Assembly: GCF_032854445.1 (NCBI RefSeq)
Contig: NC_088303.1
Location: forward strand, 24,345,265-24,409,264
DNA: 64,000 nucleotides
DNA from: Liolophura sinensis
Lineage: Eukaryota > Mollusca > Polyplacophora > Chitonida > Chitonidae
Direction: 5' to 3'
The notes below the pieces were generated by a model. The model was not told where the DNA came from and searched no databases. It worked only from the letters and a program-made list of their open reading frames with translations. A program made the position numbers and the translations under genes. Below are positions 12,706 through 24,300 of the stretch, piece by piece. The first letter of the stretch is position 1. Each line of letters begins with the position of its first letter.

Positions 12706-15279
12706 ATTATAATTAATAAAGTAAACATTCAGCCAATACAGTAAGATTAAGCCATATCACAGCCGTCCTCAAACATGCATGTGACATAAAGTTAAGGCCT
12801 TTGGTCCTAATGTATACATAGCTTGCCTTAGTTCCACCCTGGCTGGATCAAGTACATGTGTTCGAATAGTGTCCGACATATAGCTGTTGCAGTTGAGAAT
12901 GAAAGAGCTCAACTAAGCAATATAAGGGCGTGGCTGCGCGTTATATTTCCATTCAGTCTATATATGTCTCTTTGGAATGTGTATTAATAACCTGCTTCGT
13001 TAATATAGGGAAATGCACTGCCCGCTTAAAACAAATCGATCTAAAGAGGTTTACCCTTTGGCAATCCTGTCAGTACAAACCGAGCGTCCAATGAGGCCAC
13101 CTGGAAATTGTTGCCTCAATCACATTGATTCATTTAAGGAATATTTGGTATCAGTTGTAATTGAATACATCAGAAAACTGTTTGACTCAATAATATTTAT
13201 ATATTTGACTGTTTGGGTCGTACTCTAATATTTCGACATCAGTCGGGTTTCTGGGTCTAGGCCAGATACATGAGAAATCTTCGGACTTGAAACCGCCGCA
13301 GAATCATCTAAAGATGGGTTCGGACACGTGAACCCTGATTTGAACAGCAACAGAACAATCCGCCAATGGATGCGAACACTCGATCTCGGATTTAATGAAT
13401 GAATGATTATGCTTAACGTCACATTGTCAATATTTCTGCCACACTGTATCTCGGATTTAAGCTGCAGCAAAACTATCATGGTATCGATTAAAAAACTGGT
13501 AAATGGCTGATTGTCTTTCGATAGAGCCCTATGGACGACAGAGCTTAATGGGCTTAGTCAAACCGGCGTGCCGCTGCCCCTTGGCAAGTTATTAGGGAGT
13601 CGGGGGGGGGGGGGTGTCCACGAGTGATGTACATCGTAATGTTAGGTTCTGTGGGCTCCACACAATATCAAGAGAGCACAGACGACCATTTCTTGTCAGC
13701 AAGACCACCAGGACAATAGAATAAGGCAATTTTGAAAATTTCGTGTGCGATAATGGGATCGAACCCACGTGGCCGTGGCGGGTCACCTGGCGACAGTTGA
13801 TATATTGAGAACACTGACTGTCCGTTCTCTGCGGATCTGAAGTTCCAAGATTGTAAGCTTATAATTTGCTTTATTTATTTATTGGCACAACTGGTGTTTT
13901 ACGCGTCACAAAGAATATTTTACTTATACGCCGGCGTTTAGGTTTATGCGCGGAGAAAACCCAGAGAAACCACTTTCCTTTGCCGGGATCCCGGCAGATG
14001 AGCCAACGGGAACTGGATTTGAAGGTTTCATTGCAGGTAACAAGAGTGATGCTTTAGGTGAAATGCGACCTGTGATTTAAACCGTGCTTGTCAGCTTTAC
14101 GTGTCTGTCTATGATATTTCGTACAAGTAAGCAGTGGACAAAGCAAATCCCCTTTGTAGGCATTTTAAGTGCATTTATTCGTAGAATTATTAATAAAACT
14201 CAAAATATTGTCGTCAGCACATACACACAGAGATATTTAAAAGTCATTCAAAGTTTGATATATGATTAAAGGTTCTTAAACAACACCGTTGACATGCCTA
14301 AGGTTGGAATAACTGGTCACCCAAAATGTATTTCAGTTTCTCCAATTTCAGAAGTGAAAATGTGCAAAACATAAAAAAAAAGATTTATATGTTGGTGCAG
14401 ACTCCATTTGTATCAGCATTGCACCATTTTCATTGAAAATCACACAAAGAGAAATTTCAGTCAGGAAATATCATTACTTCCTGGAGTTAATTCCATACCT
14501 CATTTAGCATTCATTTCACACACACACACAAAAACAATTACAGATGTTAACTGCCTGTGATTACGATGCATTTAAAGTAATTTTCAAATTATGCAAGTGA
14601 TATTATTCGATGTTGCAAATGTATGCGTCCACATAACGGTGAATTAAAACCGAATCAAACACATCAATAACTTCCTGCATTCATTGTTACTGAATCAGGA
14701 ATCGCAAATCTCTTATGTATGAAAAAAACAAAACAAAACAATGCGAATCACGAAATGTAGCAACTTGTACAGGAGCTCAAAAAACCATGTTATTCTTCGT
14801 TGTACACGTTTCATAATACGTTTACAGTAGATACTCAGGAGCCCGCTTCAGGCTGCAAGTCTGAATCTGTGCTAATCTTTAGTCTGTTCAAAACTTCATC
14901 TCAGGAATGTTTTACCCATGAAACAGTCCCACAGGTAGCAGTCTTGGCACAACGGATACAAAGGCTTCAAGTATTATACATGTCAAAGGACTGCAGGGTA
15001 CTAGTCTTAATCTGGAGCTATCTATAAATGTCAACTACCATATTGCGACACAACAGAGTGCTGGTGTGTCAATATGCCATATATAGTTTCGTAGGTTTTA
15101 GCAAACTGGCCCCTGTCAGTAACTAATGGCCCCAGTTTGTAGCTATTGGCCCCTGTTCTTAGATTTTGGCCCTGTCTAAACCTGTACTGTGCAAACCAAT
15201 ATAACAAGAGGCTCAACCATACATGTGACTGCCTTTCATGTATTTCGCTGGGCAGCACTCGTCTTCAAATTAAAAGCGA
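12706..15279. other. Intergenic, no gene recognised
   Basis: Holds a poly(G) tract at about 13601-13614 and a fragment resembling another dispersed repeat at about 13395-13440 (tgattatgcttaacgtcac). A Nin-DC-like fragment lies at 13866-13985. Short repeats of a tggcccctg motif lie at about 15107-15175. Small open frames here have no family resemblance and I reject them as genes. Confidence 0.6.
13866..13985 (-). mobile_element. Diverged Nin-DC-like SINE fragment
   Basis: Shows the TTTA tail, tggtgttttacgcg, aagaatattttacttatacg and a gagaaaaccc block in the family order. The tRNA head is absent, so this is a 5'-truncated or strongly diverged copy (or a related SINE family). Confidence 0.6.
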
Positions 15280-15284
15280 TTCAC

Positions 15285-16080
15285 AAGATGGCAAAATGTT
15301 CACACAAAGAGGTGCAACGTTCACAAGGGTGCACAATGTTTAAAAGACAGCAAAATGTTTACATGGCAGCACGATGTTTACATGCCGGTGAAATGTTCAC
15401 AAGGTGGCACAATGTTCACATGGCAGTACCAAGTTCACAAGGCAGCACGATGTTCACAAGACAGCTCAATGATCATAGGACAGCACAATGTTCACAGGGA
15501 GGCACAATGTTCACAAGGCAGCATGATGTTCACATGGCGGCATAATGTTCACAAGACAGCTCAATGATCATAAGACAGCACAGTGTTCACAAGGAGGCAC
15601 AATGTTCACATGGTAGCACTAAGTTCACAAGGCAGCATGATGTTCACATGGCGGCATAATGTTCTCAAGACAGCTTAATGATCACAAGACAGCACAATGT
15701 TCACAGAGGCACAATGTTCACAAAACAGCACAATGCTCACAAAACAGCACAATGTTCACTTGGTGCTGCAATGTCCAATAAGGAGGCGCAATGCCCAATA
15801 AGGAGGCACAATGTTCACAAGGTGTCACAATGTTCGCGAGGCGCTATTATGTTCACAAGGTGGCAGAAAGTTCACAAGGTGTCACAATGTTCTCAGGGCA
15901 GAAGAGTGTTCAAACAGCTGTATAATGTTCAAACAGCTGTATAAAGTTCAAACAGCTGTATAATGTTCACAAGGCTCTGCAATGTTCACAAAGTGGCAGT
16001 GATCACACGGCAGCGCAATGTTCACATGACAGCGCTATGTTCACATGACAGCACAATGTTCACATGACAACATTATTTTC
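15285..16080. repeat. Minisatellite, ~18-20-bp unit, about 40 copies
   Basis: Units share acaatgttcacaaggcagc with many variants (gcacaatgttcacatgg and others). Reading frames through the array are open on plus and give spurious peptides rich in MFTRQHNVH-type repeats. Intergenic, between the transglutaminase 3' end and the SACM1L 3' end. Confidence 0.9.
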
Positions 16081-16844
16081 AAGTGAATAATAGAAATATG
16101 GGCCAAAATAGGTGCAATCATAATAAAGCTGTTTTCTGTTTCTTAAGCAGATATGGACATGTCTTTGCCATGGACAAGACACAGATGGGTCAATATGTCA
16201 ATATTTTTTGGGTCAGGGGTAGCTGGTGTTTCACTTTTCCAATGACTTGGATATTGTGTTCATGAAAACATCATTGCAGCAGCCTCAAATGCCAAACTCA
16301 TCACGAAACTCTCTCTTCTGAACAATATTTTTATACTCATCCAGTATGGAACATTCTGCTGATAAAATGCCATTTCACCAGTTAAGAAGTTTAACAAAGC
16401 CTTGACCTGGATCGCTATCAGAATAGAAATTGTATTTGATATTTAATATATTTCAGTGACATCAGTATGTGTCCGCGCACAACAATGAATACGTATGAAT
16501 AACTTGAGTATTATTGCACAAGAACATCAGATGGTAGTAAGACAACATCCGTACCCACATGGTAAGATAAACCATCGATGTCAGGTAAACAGAAGCACAT
16601 TGAATAACCCATGCAAATCTCTTGTGCTAACACAATAAGAATTGGAAGGTAATGATAGGTAAAAGACAACAAATAAAATGTATAAAGGCAAATACTAGTA
16701 CTGAGAAGAAAACGTTCTAGCGTGTAAAGCTAGTATCCAGTAGTTTGATGGGAATAATCAGCCTATAAAAACATTATTAGATGTCCTACGAGAAATGACA
16801 GCTATACGGTATACCATTAGACATGTATTTATAATGAACATTGG

Positions 16845-17070
16845 TGTACATATGATACTCCATTATACATGTATCTACAGTCTACATTGGCATTTGATAT
16901 CCCATTATATCTACAATGAACCTTGGTATATGATGTCACATTATATCTATAATGAACCTTGGCATTTGATATTCCGTTATATCCACAATGAACCTTGGCA
17001 TTTGATATCCCATTATATCTACAATGAACCTTGGTATTTGATATTCCGTTATATCTACAATGTACTTGTA
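16845..17070. repeat. Minisatellite, 36-bp unit, about 6 copies
   Basis: Units carry ccttggcatttgatatccc followed by attatatctacaatgaa. The period of 36 nt is 12 codons, so a plus-strand frame stays open through it and yields a repeated NEPWHLISHYIY peptide. I treat that frame as an artefact of the period, not a gene. Confidence 0.9.
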
Positions 17071-18322
17071 ATCCATACCAAGTAGATTTCCAAACATCGA
17101 TTTAACCTTGTTTTACATATACACGAACAATAAAAGGCAGCGAGTCATCAGTAATTCAAGGAGTAAATCTATCAAACAACCTGCAGAAGACATCTAATGT
17201 ACCTTAGATGACAGCCACACCATAGGAAAATTAGAGGACTTGCCTAAATCGTCAACAAATTCCATAGACATAATGCATGTTTTAGCATATTTGAGGAATA
17301 TTATTTGACCTGAACAGTTTACTGTATTAATTCGGTGAAGTTCACATATGTCCTGTCCATATACCTGAACAACATGTTTTGGTCTTCAAAATATTGCGAA
17401 TTATACTTTCAAACTGCGTCTCCAAGTTATACTCCACAGCCATAAAAAAACATCATATTACGAATACAAAATAATAGCAACAATTAAATACAAACTGTGA
17501 CATTTATGACTACAAAACAATTTTTCTTCAACTTAATTTCTGCCCTCAATAAAAGTTTGTTGTAAAATTAATTTGTATATAGACTTAGGAGTGATTTTCT
17601 TTATTGCAGTATTGTTTTTTTTTCACCTATTCTGTCACTGGTGCACAATAAGCTATAACCAATTGCTTCGTTGACATGTAAATAACTTTGGTGTGATTGA
17701 TAAACAGTGCATTTATTACTTTCTCTTGAAACTGAGTTTGAAGCAAAATGAAACTACAGACCGTTCAAAGCAAAACAGACCTCAAAGAATACAATCATAT
17801 GAATGGGTTACCAGTGTCATATACAACTGAGCTCCATTCTTTCCCCAGCACCTCGCATACACAAAATCAATATATCATTTAATAAACCTCATACTCATTT
17901 CAAATGGAAACCCGGCATTCACTCGTAAATAAAACATCTTCACATAATTTAAACAATTTGGGGTTGGGGGTTTTGGTGGAGGATGGATTATAAGATGTTT
18001 GACACAGAAGTGCACAACTTTCTGTTGTTTCTTGTTTTGTATCTCTCTGTAAGAACATTCACATAACACGACTCTAGGTCCTGGTCAGAAATGTTGAAAA
18101 TTTCAGCTCAATATGATAATAGCTGCTCGATGTAAGTTCTGTCTAAAAATAACTACACACTAAGCTTCCTATCTATAATAGCTCATTTTATTTACAATAT
18201 GTTAAAAGCACTGCACAAAACATTTTTTTATTGTTACATTTATATGCAAATTTCTCTGAAGCTTCTAACAGGGTCCTGTACTACACAATAAAAATGGGGT
18301 TAGTGTTGTCAGGTCCATATAG
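17071..18322. other. Intergenic and SACM1L 3' UTR
   Basis: No gene recognised in 17071-18180. On the minus strand an AATAAA lies at 18227-18232, about 91 nt beyond the SACM1L stop codon, with a second one near 18188, so the 3' UTR probably ends close to 18200. Confidence 0.5.
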
Positions 18323-21300
18323 CTATTCAGTTTTGGACTGGGCCTGGGTAAGGCGTGGCTGATCCACAAATTCCACCCCATAGACAAAGATCAAGAAGAC
18401 TGACACCACACTAGCCACACCCCAGAACAGGACATACATCGCCTGCTCACTCAAATGTTCTGAAAAATATAAAACAAATAAAGGAATTCAAAAAGGAGTT
18501 CATCAATATGTGCATTACTAGTTATGACAGGACTATAACACAAAATGAGGATTGTCTGCATCTTGACCACCTTGTTTGGATTTACTTGTTTGATTGGTGT
18601 TTTACATGTACATCGTTCTCAAGAATTTTCACTTATACGATGGCAAACAGCAGTACTGTGGGAGGAAACCGAGCAGACCTCGGGGGAAACCAACTACCAT
18701 CCGCAGGTAGCTCTCAGACCATCTCACATACAGCCAGAGAGGATGCCAGCATGAGTTGGACTTGACCTCACAGCGACTGCATTGGTGGGAGGCTCCTGGG
18801 TCATAGCGCCGAGCTGATGAAAACAACCCGCCCTCCTGATTTGTAACCTACAATATGTACACTTTGATCAATGACGAACTTGTCAGTATACACAATATAG
18901 GAAATGAGTCAACAAACTAGGATATTTGTTATTTTTTTAATGGATCTGGAGCCCAATAAACAAAAAATATTTGATATATTTTTTATTCATCTGACAGTTG
19001 TTTAATCCAATACTCAAGAATTTTTCACTCATATGATGTGGTTCAGTTTCTGGGTGGAGGGGACTGGAAAGTCTGGTTTAAACCAGCAACCTTTGGCCAG
19101 TTACTGGAGAACTTTCCCATGTGTTACATGTATGTACAGATATCCACATTATACTGGTGGACTACCAATCGTCTTCAACCAATGCTAGACTGCGAAAATG
19201 GTCACATGAGCATCATGAACTGCTTTATATTGTCAATGTGGCTACCAGAAATGAGGAGAGCAGGAGAATGTACAGACTCCCTGCCATATTGTCAATGTGG
19301 CTCCCAGAAATGAGGAGAACAGGAGAATGTACAGATTCCCTGTCATATTGTCAATGTGGCCCCCAGAAATGAGGAGAGCAGGAGAATGTACAGACTCCCT
19401 GTCATATTGTCAATGTGGCCCCCAGAAATGAGGAGAGCAGGAGAATGTACAGACTCCCTGTCATATTGTCAATGTGGCCCCCAGAAATGAGGAGAGCAGG
19501 AGAATGTACAGATTCCCTGTCAAAGGCCAAGTTTGAACCTGCACCTGATGTGTACTAGCCACTGATCACGGAATGCTCCCTTCACCGGATAGAAATGAAT
19601 CCTAAGCTAATAAAGTTCCATTCAAGTGGGCAAGTAAGGCACTGTACCACAGTCATATACATGTTAGTGACACATCATGTCACACTGACAAATCTGCAAT
19701 TTGGAGAAATGGCATCATTGTAGTGAACTACATATAAGGAAGAGAGCAAAACTGGATATCAGTCAACATGTTATAAGATTCAAAATGTTCTATTATTTTG
19801 ACATAACCCAGACCGCTTGAATAAATCAGAGTAAATTTACCATCAGGTAACAGCACACTGATCACACACATCATGAAAGCCACCAAAAATATCACAGGTA
19901 ACTGAAAATAGAAAAACAAGCCACAAATGAAAGACTTGATGGGAAGATAGTTTACAGTCATGTGTTTATTTCATAATTGTTTGACAAGAAATGGAAGAAC
20001 AGACCAACAGAAATTTTACTTTAATTATTTTTTAATCATTGTTCAACTTCTCATTTACAATGTATACCATGACAGTCCCTACAGTCCATGTGAATTTTTA
20101 GGTGGAAAAAAAATGACCTCTTTTCTGAGCATTTTTATATCCAGGGAGCTATGGAAGAAGAATATTAACATCTTTCATCAACTTTTGCTGGTAATGTATG
20201 ATAGTACTGTGATGTGCTAATTCTCACCGCATAGTACTTCCAGTCTTTGTCTTTCCTGAAAGGAGACATGTGAGATATCCCATCACCATCACCAACTGTG
20301 TAGTTCCCCAGGAAGAGGTCAATAGAGTCCTAAAACAGAGTACGAGGGTAAACAGGTCAGTAGAATCTTAAAACAGAATAAACTAACAAATAGGTCAATA
20401 AAGTCCTAAAACTGAGTACATTTTTAAATAGGTCCACAGTCCTAAAACAGAGTAATTTGGGTAAATATGTTCGCAATCCTAAAACAGAGTGCATTTTTAA
20501 ATAGGTCAACAGTCCTAAAACACAGTACACAGGTAAATACATGTAGATCAACAGAGTTCTAGTATACTGGTAAACAGGTCAACAGAGTCATAAAACATAG
20601 TACACTAATAGTAAATAGGTCAACAGAGTCGTAAAACACAGTACAATGGTAAATATGTCAATAGTGTACTAAAACACAGTACATTAATAGTTAATAGGTC
20701 GCTAGTCCTAAACACAGTACAATGGTAAATAGGTCACTAGAGTCCTAAAACACAGTACACTGGTAAATAGGTCAATAGTGTTCTAAAACACAGTACATTT
20801 ACAGTAAATAGGTCAACAGAGTCCTAAAACACAGTACATTAATAGTAAATAGATTTACAGAGTTCTAAAACACAGTACATTTTATACATTAAGTCCTGAA
20901 TCATCCATTCATTCAGTTAATAAGCCAATAAAAACAGTTGTAGCTTGACATGAATTAAAATAAATATACCAAAGTGTTTTTTTTTGGTTAAAATAATTCT
21001 ATTCTACACATAAAATCTTTCCACACCTGTCTGAATCCATCACTGAAATTATTTTTGAAGTATCTGGTCAGGGAATTCACCCCATCCATTAGCATTCCTA
21101 TTTTGGTTCTCTTCCCAGTCCTTGGCAAAAAAAAAAACAAAACATTTAATCATTAATAACAATGTAACACTGCATTAAAAAGACAACTGTGTTCAGACGG
21201 TCAAAGTCTGAATGAATTGTTTTGCAGTAAAATCCATGAAAATTCTTCTATTATTTACTTAAACCATTTATTATCCTTGGCATTACTCACTACAATGAAG

Positions 21301-24300
21301 TATATATCAGAAAAGAGACTTTTCAGCAGAACACTTTTCAGAAAAATACTTTTTTCGAATTTTTCCAAGCCTTATTCAGTTTTTTTAGTTTATCGCATGA
21401 CAAACTGATTGGTCTCAATTTAAGAGCAGCAATGGTCTGTGCAGAAGTAATCTGTATGCAGCATGAAGGCAGATGTATTGGCTTATGCTCAGAGAGCACT
21501 GTATTGATTAGTTGGTCTGACAGCACATATACTGGTTGATTGGTCTGATAGCACATGCACTGGCTGAATGGTTAGAGAGGAGGTGAACCGGGTTAACTGG
21601 TCAGAGAGCACATGTATTGGTTGATTGGTAAAACAGCACATTGATTGGTTCATTGGTGAGATAGCATGTGTACTGGTTGATTGGTCAGGGAGCACATGTA
21701 TTGGTTGACTGGTAAAACAGCACATGGATTGGTCTATTGGTGAGAAAGCATGTGTACTGGCTGACTGGTCAGGGAGCACATGTATTGGTTGATTGGTCAA
21801 AGAGAACATGTATTGGTTGATTGGTCGAAGACAACATGTATTGGTTGATTTGTCAGAGGGCACATGTATTGGTTGATTGGTCTGAGAGTACATGTACTGA
21901 TTGACTGGTCTGATAACACATGTACTGGTTAATTGGTCTGAGAGTACATGTACTGATTGACTGGTCTGATAACACATGTACTGGTTGATTGGTCTGAGAG
22001 TACATGTATTGGTTGGTTGGTCTGAGAGTACATGTACTGAATGACTGGTCTGATAACACATGTATTGGTTGATTGGTCTCATAACACATGTAATTGTTGA
22101 TTGGTCAGAGAGCACATGTATCCTTTGATTGGTCTCATAGCCCATGTTCTGGTTGATTGGTCAGAGAGAACATGTACTGGTTCACTGGTCAGAGAGTACA
22201 TGCATTACTTGACTGGTCTGAATGCACATGTATGTGTTGATTGGCCTGAGGTTAGCTGTACTGGTCTGAGGTTAGCAGTTCTGGCCTGAGGTCAGCTGCA
22301 CTAGGCTCAGGACAGGCGCAGTGGTCACACAGCTCATACAAATATGAACACTCACTACAAATATGAACACTCACTACAAATATGAACACTCACAACAAAT
22401 ACTGACAATAAACAAATGACTGACCTGGTGAAGTCTGTTTTCAGGGCTCCGGTGCCTGCGTACTGGATAGAGAGTGCGTCAGCATGATCAGCCCAGACTG
22501 TCCAAGAAAAGACATTGCAGTTATTGAGACATGTGCATGTACCTTTAACCAGTAAACTATGGCCTGTTCCATTACAAGACTGACTAAATCGTATCTTATG
22601 GAAGCCTCGCCTGTCAATATGACTGATTGGCTTTTTACGTCGTACTCAAGAATATATGTATTTCACTTATATGATGGTGACCTGGCAATATGAAAGGTCT
22701 AAAATGACACATCAACTACATTTGTATGTCACTGTCATCCACACAGTGCTCTAGCATACGCAGTAAGTGATTGTGACTTTTGACTGATCGCATGAAGACC
22801 CAATCTTCACAAAAGCGGCCGACAAAAGCCATATTGCTGACCACTACATGGGTAGAATTCTACAGCTTTCCTCTCAATATAAAGATGAATCTTACCATCT
22901 CTGTATACCGTCATGAACATTTCTTGTTCCACCAATTTCTGTCCTGGATGAAGAATACCTAACCTCTGAAAAAACAAAAAAGTTCATAAAAAAAACCAAC
23001 AGGTTACAGGGTTTATGAAAGGATGAACATATAAATTCAGTATTTATGTACTTTTACACATAAAAGTGAAAGTATTTCCTACATGTTCATTACAGTTTCA
23101 ATTTAGAATAAGTCTATGAATATTTTACGTCAGTACTCAGGAATTTTAAAAGTGTCCTGAGTTGCACACTAAAGGAGTGACAAATGCAGCATTGTAAGAT
23201 TTCCAGGTAAAACTTTTACAGTTGAAACTGCTCAATGACATGCTTGACACATGCATACCAATGATTTGTCATGTCAATGCTTTACCATCTCAAAAGGTAC
23301 ACGTACTGGTGACAACAGCTCCAAATTTACTTGCTTTACACCCCAAAACCCAGATGTGGATGAAACTTCTTTTCACAAAATGAATGAGCAGCATGTTTCA
23401 CATGTGGTCCGTTTCTGTGAGCAACTAACGACTAAAACTTTGCGTTAACTGACATGAAATGTGTTGTTTGACATGGACATTACCATTATAGTACTAATAT
23501 TAACAATTGCTTCACAATCGTAAAATACTCTAGGGGGTGTTTGAGTAAGTTCTTTGTGTATGTAGCAAAAAGTTGTTCATAATTATATTTAATTATAGAT
23601 AATTAAACTGGAGTTATAATTTTGAACCTTTTCATGAGTTTTCTCTATTGTACAAAGTTTTCAAGTTCATACCTCCCAGGACTCAAAACACCTGGTGTTA
23701 CCTGTAGTTGTGTTTCCAGCACCACCCGGGCAATCAGTCCCTGAACAACATTGGTCCTATCCAGACAGTCCATGCAGCTAGTTCTCATTATCCCTGCCTG
23801 ATGACTCATGACAGTCCCATCTCTCTGTACCATGAAGTATCTGTCACACACAAACACACAAACCTAAATACAGCTAGTCCCCAGTATCCCAGTCTGATGA
23901 ATCATGACAGTTCCATCTCTCTGTACCATGAAGTATCTGTCACACACAAACACACAACCCTAAATACAGCCAGACATCTGTATCCCAGCCTGATGACTCA
24001 TGACAGTCCCATCTCTCTGTACCGTGAAGTATCTGTCACACATCAACACACAACCCTAAATGCAGACCCCTGTGTCCCTGTCTGGTAACTCATGACAGTC
24101 CCATCTCTCTGTACCATGAAGTATCTGTCACACACAAACACACAAACCTAAATACAGCTAGACCTCTGTAACCTTGTCTGGTGACTCACGATAGTCCCAT
24201 CTCTCTGTACCATGAACTATCCCACACACAAATTATTTCCAATATATTTATTCACCAAAAGTAAAGCTACAACATTCAAATTAGTCTCACCCACATGTGT

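Noticed and set aside
13740-13790. tRNA-like B-box motif (gggatcgaaccca)
   Set aside because: No cloverleaf can be drawn around it; probably a decayed SINE head or chance.
15189-15944. Plus-strand frames of 70-118 codons
   Set aside because: Mostly inside the ~18-20-bp minisatellite; the peptide is MFTRQHNVH repeats.
16795-17085. 96-codon plus-strand frame with NEPWHLISHYIY repeats
   Set aside because: Created by the 36-bp satellite.
19038-19372. Plus-strand frames of 83-91 codons
   Set aside because: Cross a SINE-like fragment and the 60-bp satellite; no family resemblance.
21489-22145. 218-codon minus-strand open frame
   Set aside because: Lies wholly inside the 29-bp minisatellite; the peptide is a repeat of HVLSDQ and NQYMCYQT units.
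23708-24088. 126-codon plus-strand frame with HEVSVTHKH repeats
   Set aside because: Antisense of SACM1L exon 12 and its 96-bp tandem copies.
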